From assembly GCA_020636895.1 (NCBI GenBank), contig JACJWZ010000001.1, positions 1,041,001 to 1,105,000 of the forward strand: a stretch of DNA of 64,000 nt. Direction: 5' to 3'. Both the position numbers and the translations under genes were made by a program. Of this stretch, positions 16,057-24,927 are shown piece after piece; position 1 is the stretch's first letter; each line of letters begins with the position of its first letter. Under the pieces are notes generated by a model. The model was not told where the DNA came from and did no database searches. It saw nothing but the letters and a program-made list of their open reading frames with translations. Origin of the DNA: Thermoleophilales bacterium. GTDB lineage: Bacteria > Actinomycetota > Thermoleophilia > Solirubrobacterales > 70-9.

Positions 16057-17388
16057 CTACGAGGTTTGTCCAGTTCCGGCGGTCAGCACCCCGACGAGGG
16101 CGTCGACCACGGCGGGATCGAACTGCGTTCCGGAGTTCACCCGCAGCTCCCCGATCGCCTCCCACTCGCTCATCGCCTCGCGGTAGGGCCGATCCGTCGT
16201 CATCGCGCTGAACGCGTCGCAGCAGAAGACGATGCGCGCCTCGATCGGGATCTCCTCCCCGGCGATGCCGTCCGGGTACCCACGGCCGTCGTAGCGCTCG
16301 TGGGACCAGCGAACGACGCGGCCGATCTCGCTCATCAGGCCGCCGACCTGATCGAGCATCCTCTGCCCTTCGATCGTGTGGGTACGCATCAGCGCCCACT
16401 CGTCCTCACTCAGAGAGGTCGGCTTGTTGATGATCTCCTTCGAGATCGCGATCTTGCCGACGTCGTGGAGCATCGCCCCGAACTCGACCTTGCGCCGCTG
16501 GTCGGGGGTGAGACCGAGCCGATCTGAGACCAGTGCGGCGAGATCGGTGACGCCCCGCGTATGGGAGCCCGTGTAGGCATCGTCGTGTCCGATCACGCTG
16601 CGCAGCATCCGTGCGGTGCCTCGGTAGGCATCGCTGAGCTCCAGCGCCGAGTTGAGGCTGCGGCGCCGGTCCTGGGCGAGGAAGGCCAGCACCCCGAACA
16701 GCGGCAGCACCAGCAGGTAGGCGGTCGGCCTGACGTCGCAGGCGAGAGCAACCGCGAAGCCGACGCATGCGAGCAGCGCATCGACCGAGTAGATCCAGGC
16801 GCTCTCCAGCATCTGCTCGCGCAGCGTCGCGCCATGGTGGAGCTGCTCCCGCACCCGCGAGGAGATGCTCTCGCCGGCGAACTGGGCGAGAAGCGCCAGC
16901 AGCAGCCATCCGGCCCCGACCTCGACGGCGGAGGGCGAGCCCGCCGCCAGCGCGACCAGGGTCGGGCCGATCGCGAACCACGAGTCTCCGAGCGCCATCA
17001 GGGCCCGGCCCGGCGGGCGGCCGGCGCCGTCGAGGAGCTTTCCGGCCACCAAGGCTGCGGCGACGACGAGCGGCACGTACTCGGGTGGCAGCAGGAAGAG
17101 GCTCGGTACGAAGGCCACCTGCCCCGGCCACGTGTAGACCGAACCGACCTCGAAGACGATCCGGGACGCGACCACGAGCGTCGCGAAGACCATGAGGGCC
17201 TCCCACCCGTGAAAGGCGCGGCCCGAGTCGAAGAGAAGCGCGATCGCGATCGCGGCGATCAGGAAGGAACCGCCGACGATCGCCTCGACACGGAGCTCGC
17301 GGCTGCTCACCGCGTGCTGTCGGCGGTCGCGCGAATCGACGAGCAGCCTCTGCACCCCGGCGGATGCCTCTGGGCTGAACTCGATCAC
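16057..17388 (-). CDS. membrane HD-GYP domain protein, probable c-di-GMP phosphodiesterase
   Basis: 443 residues. The N-terminal half (about 40-225) has a set of membrane helices in a MASE-like sensor arrangement; the C-terminal half is an HD-GYP domain. Visible residues are HDVGKIAISKEI for the HD site, the IVxKPTSLSEDEW-like helix, HTIEGQRML, and RWSHERYDGRGYPDGIAG with the GYP motif, then ARIVFCCDAFSAMTTDRPYR. Such proteins hydrolyse c-di-GMP to pGpG or GMP. Start GTG 17388. It is part of the block between rseP and ispG and follows fadD on the same strand after a gap of about 160 nt with a hairpin. Confidence 0.85.
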   Translation of the reverse strand: MIEFSPEASAGVQRLLVDSRDRRQHAVSSRELRVEAIVGGSFLIAAIAIALLFDSGRAFHGWEALMVFATLVVASRIVFEVGSVYTWPGQVAFVPSLFLLPPEYVPLVVAAALVAGKLLDGAGRPPGRALMALGDSWFAIGPTLVALAAGSPSAVEVGAGWLLLALLAQFAGESISSRVREQLHHGATLREQMLESAWIYSVDALLACVGFAVALACDVRPTAYLLVLPLFGVLAFLAQDRRRSLNSALELSDAYRGTARMLRSVIGHDDAYTGSHTRGVTDLAALVSDRLGLTPDQRRKVEFGAMLHDVGKIAISKEIINKPTSLSEDEWALMRTHTIEGQRMLDQVGGLMSEIGRVVRWSHERYDGRGYPDGIAGEEIPIEARIVFCCDAFSAMTTDRPYREAMSEWEAIGELRVNSGTQFDPAVVDALVGVLTAGTGQTS

Positions 17389-17493
17389 GTAGCCGAGCCC
17401 TCGGTCTCCCCCGGGTGCTCACACCGTCGCTCAGCGCGCGCCCACGGCGCTCCGCTCGCTGTCGCGAATCGGCTCATCGCTCACATGATCCAC

Positions 17494-17519
17494 ATCCGCA
17501 TCCCGGAACGGGTGCGGAT
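17494..17519 (-). terminator. hairpin downstream of fadD
   Basis: An inverted repeat, ATCCGCAtCCCG (17494-17505) and CGGGTGCGGAT (17509-17519), forms an 11-bp stem with one bulge and a GAA loop. It lies in the 164-nt gap after the fadD stop (17553) and before the HD-GYP start (17388). No T-tract follows. The rest of the gap shows no other feature. Confidence 0.4.
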
Positions 17520-17552
17520 TGGACGAATGGGCAGTCGCTCCGCCCCGGGTGG

Positions 17553-19355
17553 TCAGCCGCCGTAGAGATCCTCGATCTCACCCGAGTACTTGTCGTTGAT
17601 CGGCTTGCGCTTGAGCTTCATCGTCGGCGTCAGCTCGTCTCCGCCGGGCTCCCAGTCGGAGCCGAGCAGCTTGAACTTCTTGATCTGCTCGACCCGCGAC
17701 ATCTTCGCGTTGGCGGCGTCCACCGCCTCCTGGACCGCGGCGAGCACTTGCTCGTCCCCGGCCAGCGAGGAGACGTCCGTGTCGGCGATCCCCTGCTTCT
17801 CCGCCCAGGAGGGCGCGTACTCGGGGTCGAGCACGATCAGGGCGACGTTGTAGGGACGGGCATCCCCGATCGCGATCGCCTGCCCGATCAGCGGGCTGGC
17901 CGCCTTCAGGTTGGCCTCGATCCCGGCCGGCGACATGTTCTTGCCGGCCGCGTTGATGATCAGCTCCTTCTTGCGATCGACGATCTTCAGGTACCCGTCC
18001 TCGTCGAGCTCACCGATGTCGCCGGTCGAGAGCCAGCCCTCGTCGTCGATGGTGTCCGCGGTCTTGTCGGGCATGTTCCGGTAGCCGGGCATGATGATGT
18101 CGCCCTTGACTTGGACCTCGCCGTCCTCGGCGAGCCGGATCTCGACGCCCGGGAGCGGCGGCCCGACGGTTCCGAGCTTGACCTTCTCCGGCGGGTTGAC
18201 GGTTGCCGCGCCGCAGGTCTCGGACATGCCCCAGAGCTCGGCGACGGGGATACCGATCGCGTGGAAGAACTCGAGGACCTCGACCGGGGTCGGAGCGGCG
18301 CCGACGTTGACGGCGACGAGCTGGTCGAGCCCGAGGTGCGCACGCAAGCCCGCGAACATCTTCTCCTCCATCGCGGCCACGGCCTGCTCGATCGCCTCCG
18401 GGACCTCCTCCCCGGCCTGCTCGAGCCGGATCTTCTGGATCGCGGCCTGCATGCCCTGCTCCGCGGGTCCGCGCTGCTCCTCGGGAAGGCTGCTGAGCAT
18501 CGTCTCCAGGCCGGCCTTGAGCTTCTCCCAGACGCGCGGGACGGCGAAGAACCATGTCGGCCTCACGGTCGGCAGGAAATCGATGATCGTGCGTGGGTCG
18601 GGACAGACCGAGACCTGCACGCCCTTGGTCATCGGCAGGTAGTAATGAGCGCCGCGCTCGGCGATGTGAGCGGCCGGTAGCCACGAGATCACCCTCGCCC
18701 CCTCGTCGGGGAACTCGATCAGGTTGTCGATGCTGCTGACCAGGCTGAGCAGGTTGCGGTGGCTGAGCTCCACGCCCTTGGGCGGGCCCGTGGTCCCCGA
18801 CGTGTAGATCAGCGTCAGGGTGTCGTCGAGCCCGACATGCTCGGCCGCCGCCGCGTCGTCGAAGTCCGGATCGATCGCGAGCAGCTCCTCGTAGCTCATG
18901 GTGCCGCCCTCCCCATCCATCACGATGAGGTGCTCGAGCGCTGGGATGTCGGCCTTCTCGAAGGTCTCGAGGAAGGCCTTCTCGACGATTGCGACCTTGA
19001 CGCCTGCGTCCCCGCAGACGTAGGCGATCTGCTCGGGAGAGGCGGTCTGGTAGATCGAGAACGGGACGCCGCCGAGGGTCGAGACGCCGAGGTCGCAGGG
19101 GAAGAACTCGACCCGGTTGTTGAGCATCAGCGCAACCGTGTCTCCGTGCGATACGCCCAGTGAGGCCAGTCCCCCGGCGACCGCCGCGGCGTTCGCCCGC
19201 AGCTCCTTCCAGGTGATCTCCTGCTCCGCGTCGCGCAGGGCGACGGAGTCGCCGAGCCGCTCGGCTGTCGCCTGGAACGCCTTCGCGAGGTTCGGGAATT
19301 CGGGCTCGCTGGCCGAACCTCCGCTCGCGTGCCGCTCGGACGTCGTCGCTTCCAT
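17553..19355 (-). CDS. long-chain fatty-acid-CoA ligase (FadD15-type)
   Basis: 600 residues of the AMP-forming acyl-CoA synthetase family. The P-loop-like motif TLIYTSGTTGPPKGVELSH, the LWGMSETCG motif and the hinge/gate region DGYLKIVDRKKELIINAAGKNMSP are all present; the length and the EEMDA-like insert in the middle match actinobacterial FadD15 and eukaryotic long-chain ligases. It activates fatty acids with ATP and CoA in the cytoplasm or at the membrane. A GGAGGAGGG Shine-Dalgarno precedes ATG 19355. A hairpin between rseP and this gene suggests a separate transcript. Confidence 0.9.
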   Translation of the reverse strand: MEATTSERHASGGSASEPEFPNLAKAFQATAERLGDSVALRDAEQEITWKELRANAAAVAGGLASLGVSHGDTVALMLNNRVEFFPCDLGVSTLGGVPFSIYQTASPEQIAYVCGDAGVKVAIVEKAFLETFEKADIPALEHLIVMDGEGGTMSYEELLAIDPDFDDAAAAEHVGLDDTLTLIYTSGTTGPPKGVELSHRNLLSLVSSIDNLIEFPDEGARVISWLPAAHIAERGAHYYLPMTKGVQVSVCPDPRTIIDFLPTVRPTWFFAVPRVWEKLKAGLETMLSSLPEEQRGPAEQGMQAAIQKIRLEQAGEEVPEAIEQAVAAMEEKMFAGLRAHLGLDQLVAVNVGAAPTPVEVLEFFHAIGIPVAELWGMSETCGAATVNPPEKVKLGTVGPPLPGVEIRLAEDGEVQVKGDIIMPGYRNMPDKTADTIDDEGWLSTGDIGELDEDGYLKIVDRKKELIINAAGKNMSPAGIEANLKAASPLIGQAIAIGDARPYNVALIVLDPEYAPSWAEKQGIADTDVSSLAGDEQVLAAVQEAVDAANAKMSRVEQIKKFKLLGSDWEPGGDELTPTMKLKRKPINDKYSGEIEDLYGG

Positions 19356-19393
19356 AGTTGGTCGCCCTCCTCCAGGGTTCGCCGGTTCGGACG

Positions 19394-19410
19394 AAAGCTA
19401 CAGCAGCTTT
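19394..19410 (-). terminator. short hairpin directly after rseP
   Basis: AAAGCT (19410-19405 on the minus strand) and AGCTTT (19399-19394) form a perfect 6-bp stem with a 5-nt loop, 6 nt after the rseP stop and ending in TTT. It could terminate the rpsB-rseP transcript. Short stem, so moderate support. Confidence 0.4.
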
Positions 19411-19416
19411 GCGCCG

Positions 19417-20550
19417 TCAGCGCGTACCGAAGCCGCCGTCGCCCAGGCGGTCGATGTCGTTCTGAAGGCCGATGAGGAAGAGCACCATCACCAGCGCGAA
19501 ACCGATCAGCCCCGAGCGCTCCATGACCACGAGCGAGACAGGCCTGCCGCGGACCTTCTCGACGATCGCCCAGAAGATGTGGCCGCCGTCGAGCGGGAGG
19601 AACGGGAGCAGGTTGATGACCCCGAGCGAGAGGCTGATCACCGCGAGGACCAGGAACGCCTGGCGCGTGTCGGTGTCGAAGCTCTGCTTCGTGATCTCCG
19701 TGTTGCCGACCACCCCGCTGATCTGCTCGCGCTGGTCCTTCTCGAAGATGTGAGCGAGCACGTCGGCGGTGGTCGAGGTGATGAACCAGGCGCGGTCGAG
19801 GGAGAAGTCGATGCCCTCGCCGAGCGAGGTGCGTTCGCGCTCGGCCTCGTAGCCGAACCCGATCACCATGCGGGCATCCTGGGATTCGTCCGCGTCGGTG
19901 CCCGGTATGTCCTCGGGGACCTCGTAGACGGGGGTGACCTTCAGCGTCACAGGTTCGCCGTCCCGCAGGACCCGCAGCGTCACCGGCGTCGTCGCCTTGC
20001 AGCCGTCCGTCGGCTCGCCGGCGCAGCTGTGCGTGTTGACCTGCCGGCGAACGGTGTTGGCGAGCTGGACGTTGGTGAGATCGGAGACGTCGCGGCCGTC
20101 GACGGAGATGAGCTGGTCACCCTCCTGGAGCTGCCCGGCCGCGGGCAGATCGGAGCTGACCGTGCCGACGCGATTGGTCACGTCGCCGTCCAGCCCGAAG
20201 CCGACGGCGAGGAAGAAGAACATGACGAGGGCGAGGACGATGTTGACCGCCGGCCCCGCCGCGATCACGAAGATCCGCTTCCAGACCGGTTGCCGGTAGT
20301 ACGCCCGCTCCACCACCTCCGGAGGGATCTCCTCCTCCGGGTTCATCCCCGTGATCTTCACGTAGCCGCCGAGCGGGATCGCCCCGATCCCGTACTCGGT
20401 CTCGCCGCGCTTGACCGATGCGACCCTGGGCGGGAAGAAGAGGAAGAACTTCTCGACCCGCATGCCGACCATCTTGGCCGCGGTGAAGTGCCCGGCCTCG
20501 TGCAGGACGACGAGGGCGGCGAACCCGCCGATCGCGAGGAGCCAGCTCAT
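19417..20550 (-). CDS. rseP: site-2 intramembrane metalloprotease (RseP/RIP type)
   Basis: 377 residues. The zinc-binding HEAGH is at 17-21 in the first membrane helix, a PDZ domain lies in the middle (about 155-240), and the third ligand motif NLLPFLPLDGG sits in a late helix. Family members cut anti-sigma factors and other single-pass membrane proteins inside the bilayer. Start ATG 20550 overlaps the dxr stop by 4 nt, the usual order dxr-rseP; the longer open frame to 20781 is a shadow of dxr. The RskA-like membrane protein at 5203 is the kind of protein such an enzyme could act on, though nothing links them directly. Confidence 0.92.
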   Translation of the reverse strand: MSWLLAIGGFAALVVLHEAGHFTAAKMVGMRVEKFFLFFPPRVASVKRGETEYGIGAIPLGGYVKITGMNPEEEIPPEVVERAYYRQPVWKRIFVIAAGPAVNIVLALVMFFFLAVGFGLDGDVTNRVGTVSSDLPAAGQLQEGDQLISVDGRDVSDLTNVQLANTVRRQVNTHSCAGEPTDGCKATTPVTLRVLRDGEPVTLKVTPVYEVPEDIPGTDADESQDARMVIGFGYEAERERTSLGEGIDFSLDRAWFITSTTADVLAHIFEKDQREQISGVVGNTEITKQSFDTDTRQAFLVLAVISLSLGVINLLPFLPLDGGHIFWAIVEKVRGRPVSLVVMERSGLIGFALVMVLFLIGLQNDIDRLGDGGFGTR

Positions 20551-21725
20551 GTGACACCTCTGCCGTTGCCGCTGACCGCACCGGAGGCGACCGCACCGAG
20601 TGCCTCGGTTGCACGGACGCGCGCCTCCTCGTCGCAGCGGAACAGGTCCTCGAAGTGGGTGGGGACGGTTGCCGGCATGGCGTCGAGGACGCGCTCGACG
20701 ACCTCCGCGATCCCCGCGAAGGGGAGCGCTCCGGCGAGGAACGCCTCGACGGCCACCTCGTTGGCGCCGTTGAGCACGCACGGCGCGGTGCCGCCGGCCT
20801 CCCCGGCCTCGCGGGCGAGGCGCAGGCAGGCGAAGGTGTCGGTGTCTGGGTGCTCGAAGGTGAGCTCACCGGCTGCGGCCAGGTCCAACGCCTCGACGGG
20901 CAGCTCGAGGCGATCCGGTCCGTGCAGCGCGTACGCGATCGGGACGCGCATGTCCGGGTGGCCGAGATGGGCCAGCGTCGAGCCGTCGACGATGTGGATC
21001 AGCGCGTGGATCAGCGACTGCGGGTGGACGACGACGTCGATGTCGTCGTAGGCGAGGCCGAAGAGGTGGTGCGCCTCGATCAGCTCCAGCCCCTTGTTCA
21101 TGAGCGTCGCCGAGTCGATCGAGATCTTCCCGCCCATGTCCCAGGTCGGATGGGCGAGCGCCTGCTCGCGGCTGATGCCGCGGAGGTCGGTGCGGCCTCG
21201 AAACGGCCCCCCGGAGGCGGTCAGGACCAGCCGCTCGACCGCGCCCACGGGCTCGGCGCGGATCAGCTGATGGAGCGCCGAGTGCTCGGAGTCAACGGGC
21301 ACGATCCGCGCCTCGGCGGCTTCTGAGAGCGCCATCACGAGCTCGCCGCCGACGACGAGGCTCTCCTTGTTGGCGAGGGCGACCTCGATCCCCTCGCTGA
21401 GCGCGACGATGGTCGGGCCGAGGCCTGCGGAGCCGACGATCGCGTTCAGGACGACGTCGGGCTCACAGCGGGCGATGAGCTCGCGGATCCCCTCCTCGCC
21501 GCCGAGGACCTCGCCCTTCCACCCCGATCCGCGGGCGGAGCGGGCGGCGCCGGCGTCGGCGAGCGCGACGAGCCCGATCCCGTTCTCGTTCGCCTGCTCG
21601 AGCAGGCGCTCCCAGCCGGTCGAAGCGCTCAAGCCGGCGACGCCGAGCTCATCCGAGCGCGAGATGACGTCGAGAGCCTGCTCGCCGATGGAGCCGGTCG
21701 AACCGAGGATCAGAACCCGTTTCAC
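20547..21725 (-). CDS. dxr: 1-deoxy-D-xylulose 5-phosphate reductoisomerase
   Basis: 392 residues. The NADPH-binding N-terminus has GSTGSIGEQALDVI; the substrate loop and metal ligands are in VPVDSEHSALHQL and the following SGGPFRG, and MNKGLELIEAHHLF is intact. Dxr converts DXP to MEP, the committed step of the MEP pathway, and is the target of fosmidomycin. The start is GTG 21725. A TAAACT hexamer 7 nt upstream suggests that dxr-rseP also has an internal, leaderless promoter besides read-through from cdsA. Confidence 0.95.
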   Translation of the reverse strand: MKRVLILGSTGSIGEQALDVISRSDELGVAGLSASTGWERLLEQANENGIGLVALADAGAARSARGSGWKGEVLGGEEGIRELIARCEPDVVLNAIVGSAGLGPTIVALSEGIEVALANKESLVVGGELVMALSEAAEARIVPVDSEHSALHQLIRAEPVGAVERLVLTASGGPFRGRTDLRGISREQALAHPTWDMGGKISIDSATLMNKGLELIEAHHLFGLAYDDIDVVVHPQSLIHALIHIVDGSTLAHLGHPDMRVPIAYALHGPDRLELPVEALDLAAAGELTFEHPDTDTFACLRLAREAGEAGGTAPCVLNGANEVAVEAFLAGALPFAGIAEVVERVLDAMPATVPTHFEDLFRCDEEARVRATEALGAVASGAVSGNGRGVT

Positions 21726-21732
21726 CGCCGGG

Positions 21733-21738
21733 AGTTTA
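21733..21738 (-). promoter_or_regulatory. internal -10 element (TAAACT) of dxr
   Basis: TAAACT on the minus strand, 7 nt before the GTG start of dxr and in the 55-nt gap after cdsA. It would give a leaderless dxr-rseP transcript inside the larger operon. Confidence 0.5.
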
Positions 21739-21780
21739 GGAACGCGGCTCTCGGACGCCTAAAGCGGCGGAGGCGGTCGC

Positions 21781-22866
21781 TCAGACGACGATCGCCAGCG
21801 CCAGGTAGTAACCGGCGACGACGGTGAAGAGGACGGCGTCCAACCGGTCGAGGAGGCCGCCGTGGGGACCGAGCATCCGGCCGGTGTCCTTGACGTCGAG
21901 GTCGCGCTTGATGGCGGATTCGAAGAGGTCGCCCATCGGGGCGAGGATCGCGATGCAGAGACCCATCAAGAGCGCGTCCGCCCCGGAAAGCCAGTCTTGG
22001 TAGAGGCCCGCCAGCCAGAAGCCGAAGACGCCGCCCGCGATGCCGATCACGAGCCCCTCGATCGTCTTGTTCGGCGACACGGTCGGCGCCAGCGGATGCT
22101 GGCCGAACATGCGCCCGCCGACGTAGGCGAACGTGTCCGTGAAGAAGGTGCAGACGAGCACGTCGACGAGCAGCGCGCCGCCATGCTCAGGGATATCGCG
22201 CAGGAGCACGGCATGGGCGAGCGGCACGCCGATCCAGACGACCCCGAACACCGTCACGGCCATCGCCCAGGTGACGTTGTGAAGGGTCGGCCGCGCGATC
22301 GCGAAGGCCAGCATCACCGGGAAGAAGGCGACCGCGACCAGCAGGATCTGGAACGAGTCGCCGAGGTAGGCCGCGGCGACCATCGCGGCGGCGGCCGCGA
22401 AGCCGACGAGCTGGAAAGGTCGCGCGCGGGCCGTCATCCGGAAGTACTCGACGAGAAGCGCCCAGCCGACGGCGATCATCGCGACGGCGAACACCGCGTC
22501 GCCGGCCGCGATCACGAAGATCGCGAAGACGACCCAGGGCACCGCCCAGAGGATGCGCGAGACGGTCTCCGAGGAGATCCGGCGCTGCGGACGCCGCCGC
22601 TCCTCGCCGTCGGCCGATCCTGCGCGTCCTCCGCGCCGCCGGGATCCGCCGCCACGGCGCCCGCGCGGGGCGTCCTCCGCCCTGGCGGGATACGGCTCCG
22701 CCTCGCCCATCGAGGGGTGGGAGCGGGGCTGCTCCAGCGACAGCTCGCTCGTCCAGTCGAACGAGCCTGTGCCGGCCTCCGGATCGTCGGCGGGGTCCGG
22801 CTCAGGGGGACGCCGCCGCTCCACCCGGCGCGGGTCCGATGAGCTTGGCCGGGGCGGGAAGTCCAA
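21781..22866 (-). CDS. cdsA: phosphatidate cytidylyltransferase with disordered N-terminal extension
   Basis: 361 residues. The C-terminal two thirds is the membrane enzyme making CDP-diacylglycerol from phosphatidate and CTP; the family signature is complete near the end (SAIKRDLDVKDTGR...GPHGGLLDRLD). The first 100 or so residues are Pro/Arg/Glu-rich and probably disordered, which is unusual. The frame opens at TTG 22866, 13 nt after the uppS stop; ATG 22710 in frame would remove half of the extension, so the true start is unsure. CDP-DAG feeds the PgsA encoded at 9977. It lies in the standard uppS-cdsA-dxr order. Confidence 0.88.
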   Translation of the reverse strand: MDFPPRPSSSDPRRVERRRPPEPDPADDPEAGTGSFDWTSELSLEQPRSHPSMGEAEPYPARAEDAPRGRRGGGSRRRGGRAGSADGEERRRPQRRISSETVSRILWAVPWVVFAIFVIAAGDAVFAVAMIAVGWALLVEYFRMTARARPFQLVGFAAAAAMVAAAYLGDSFQILLVAVAFFPVMLAFAIARPTLHNVTWAMAVTVFGVVWIGVPLAHAVLLRDIPEHGGALLVDVLVCTFFTDTFAYVGGRMFGQHPLAPTVSPNKTIEGLVIGIAGGVFGFWLAGLYQDWLSGADALLMGLCIAILAPMGDLFESAIKRDLDVKDTGRMLGPHGGLLDRLDAVLFTVVAGYYLALAIVV

Positions 22867-22879
22867 TGGACGGCCGAGC

Positions 22880-23569
22880 CTACTCCCGAGCGCCGAAGCG
22901 ACGGCGGCGGGACGCGTACGCCTGCAGGGCCTCCTCCAGCGTCGACCGATCGAAGTCCGGCCAGAGGACGTCGGTGAAGAAGAGCTCCGAGTAGGCGGAC
23001 TGCCACAGGAGGAAGTTCGACAGGCGCTCCTCCCCGCTGGTCCTGATCACCAGCTCCGGATCGCGCATCTCGGGCTCGTAGAGCAGCTCTCGGAAAGCTT
23101 CCTCCCCACCGCCCTCGTACCGCTCCGCGGCATCGAGGATCTCGGCTCGCCCGCCGTAGTTGAAGGCGACGAAGAGGGTCATGCGCGGGTTCTCCGCGGT
23201 CTCCGCCTCAGCCCAGGCCATCTGCTCCTGCATCTGCTCCGACACCTCGGAGCGGCGCCCGACGAAGACCATCCGCACGCCCTCGTCGTGCAGCTCCGGG
23301 GTCTCCGAGACGATCAGCTTGCCGAACATCTCCATCAGCCCCGCGACCTCGTCACGGGGGCGCGCCCAGTTCTCGGTCGAGAACGCGTAGACGGTGAGCT
23401 GCTCGATCCCGAGGCCGACGGCGTCCTTGACCGTCTGCTTCAGGGTCCGCGCACCGCGCCGGTGGCCCTCCAGGACCGGCAGACCACGCTCCGTGGCCCA
23501 GCGGCCGTTGCCGTCCATGATGATCGCGACGTTGGTCGCGCTCCCGTCGCCGGGTTGCTGCGCCGTCAT
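22880..23569 (-). CDS. uppS: isoprenyl transferase (undecaprenyl diphosphate synthase)
   Basis: 229 residues. Family hallmarks are clear: the N-terminal IIMDGNGRWA with the catalytic Asp, GHRRGA for diphosphate binding, YAFSTENWARP, and the C-terminal ELVIRTSGEERLSNFLLWQSAYSE (split here as the signature RTSGE..LSNFLLWQ) and the TDVLWPDF end. It makes the lipid carrier for cell-wall synthesis by cis-addition of isopentenyl units. Length is slightly below the E. coli enzyme's. It is located between frr and cdsA. Confidence 0.94.
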   Translation of the reverse strand: MTAQQPGDGSATNVAIIMDGNGRWATERGLPVLEGHRRGARTLKQTVKDAVGLGIEQLTVYAFSTENWARPRDEVAGLMEMFGKLIVSETPELHDEGVRMVFVGRRSEVSEQMQEQMAWAEAETAENPRMTLFVAFNYGGRAEILDAAERYEGGGEEAFRELLYEPEMRDPELVIRTSGEERLSNFLLWQSAYSELFFTDVLWPDFDRSTLEEALQAYASRRRRFGARE

Positions 23570-23604
23570 CGGCTTCGATCCAGCACCGACGGCGACGCTG
23601 GTCG

Positions 23605-24171
23605 CTAGACGGTGAGGATCTCCTCTTCCTTGCCCTTGACGAGGGTGTCGATCTCGGTGATCGCCTTGTCGGTGCGCTCCTGCAGCGCGCTTTCGCCACG
23701 GCGCTCGTCGTCCTCGCCGACCTCGCCGTCCTTCTTCAGGTCGCGAAGGTCGCCGAGCACGTCGCGGCGGATGTTCCTGACCGCGACCTTGCCCTCCTCG
23801 GCGACGCCGTGCACCATCTTCACCATGTCCTTGCGGCGGTCCTCGGTCAGCTCCGGCACCTGCAGGCGGATCACGTTGCCGTCGTTGTTAGGCGTGAGTC
23901 CGAGATCCGACTCCTGGATCGCCTTCTCGATCGCGCCGATCGAGCCCTTGTCGTAGGGGGTGATCGTCAGCAGCCGGGCATCGGTCGTGGCGACGTTGCA
24001 GAGTTGGTTCAACGGGCTCTCGGTCCCGTAGTAGTCGACGGTGATGCGGTCGAGCAGGTGCGGTGAGGCGCGGCCCGTGCGCACCGTCGCAAGCTCGTTG
24101 CGCGTCGAGTCGACGGACTTCGCCATGCGCTCGGAGGCGTCGTCGAGCAACTCGTCGATGAACTCGCTCAC
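23605..24171 (-). CDS. frr: ribosome recycling factor
   Basis: 188 residues, close to the family's 185. The three-helix-bundle core and the conserved ends are seen: RMAKSVDSTRNELATVRTGRASPHLLDRI and the late PELTEDRRKDMVKMV. It splits post-termination ribosomes together with EF-G. Its ATG overlaps the pyrH stop by 4 nt. Confidence 0.96.
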   Translation of the reverse strand: MSEFIDELLDDASERMAKSVDSTRNELATVRTGRASPHLLDRITVDYYGTESPLNQLCNVATTDARLLTITPYDKGSIGAIEKAIQESDLGLTPNNDGNVIRLQVPELTEDRRKDMVKMVHGVAEEGKVAVRNIRRDVLGDLRDLKKDGEVGEDDERRGESALQERTDKAITEIDTLVKGKEEEILTV

Positions 24172-24902
24172 GATGCCACCAGCGTTCCCACCTGCTCTCC
24201 GGCGACGATCCTATCTATGTTCGACTCGTCGGCCATGTTGAACACGTGGATGGGCAGGTCGTTGTCCATGCAGAGCGACAGCGCCGTCGAATCCATCACC
24301 TTGAGCCCGCGCTCGATCGCCTCGAGGTGCGTGATCCGCGGCAGGAAGTTGGCGTCGGCGACCTTCGCGGGGTCGGCGTCGTAGACCCCCTCGACGCCGT
24401 GCTTGGCCATCAGGATCGCCTCGGCGTGGATCTCCAGCGCCCGCAGCGAGGCGGCGGTGTCGGTCGTGAAGAACGGGTTGCCCGTTCCCGCAGCGAAGAT
24501 CACGATCCGCCCCTTCTCGAGGTGGCGAACGGCGCGACGGCGGATGTAGGGCTCGGCAACCTCGGTGACCGAGATCGCCGACATCACCCGGGTGTGCGAG
24601 CCGAGGCGCTCGAGCGCGTCCTGCAGCGTCAGCGCGTTGAGCACCGTCGCCAGCATCCCCATGTAGTCGGCGGTCGCCCGGTCCATCCCCGCGGCAGCCC
24701 CCTGCAGGCCGCGGTAGATGTTCCCGGCGCCGACGACGATGGCGATCTCGATCCCGGTGGCGTGGGTCCGGGCGATCTGCGCGGCCATCCGGTCGACTCG
24801 CTCGGGGTCGGTCCCGTACTCCAGCTCGCCCATCAGGGCCTCGCCGGAGAGCTTCAGCAGGACCCGGTCGAAGGCTCGTGCGTTGTCAGCGGCCTCGCTC
24901 AT
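24168..24902 (-). CDS. pyrH: UMP kinase
   Basis: 244 residues of the amino-acid-kinase fold. Signature stretches are VLLKLSGEALMG at the N-terminus, VVGAGNIYRG, the ATADYMGMLATVLNAL helix and the GTGNPFFTTDTAA loop. It phosphorylates UMP to UDP with ATP and works as a hexamer controlled by GTP/UTP. The stop overlaps the frr start, and it lies 25 nt after tsf. Confidence 0.96.
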   Translation of the reverse strand: MSEAADNARAFDRVLLKLSGEALMGELEYGTDPERVDRMAAQIARTHATGIEIAIVVGAGNIYRGLQGAAAGMDRATADYMGMLATVLNALTLQDALERLGSHTRVMSAISVTEVAEPYIRRRAVRHLEKGRIVIFAAGTGNPFFTTDTAASLRALEIHAEAILMAKHGVEGVYDADPAKVADANFLPRITHLEAIERGLKVMDSTALSLCMDNDLPIHVFNMADESNIDRIVAGEQVGTLVAS

Positions 24903-24927
24903 GGCCTCGCTCAGCCGCTTCCCTGTC

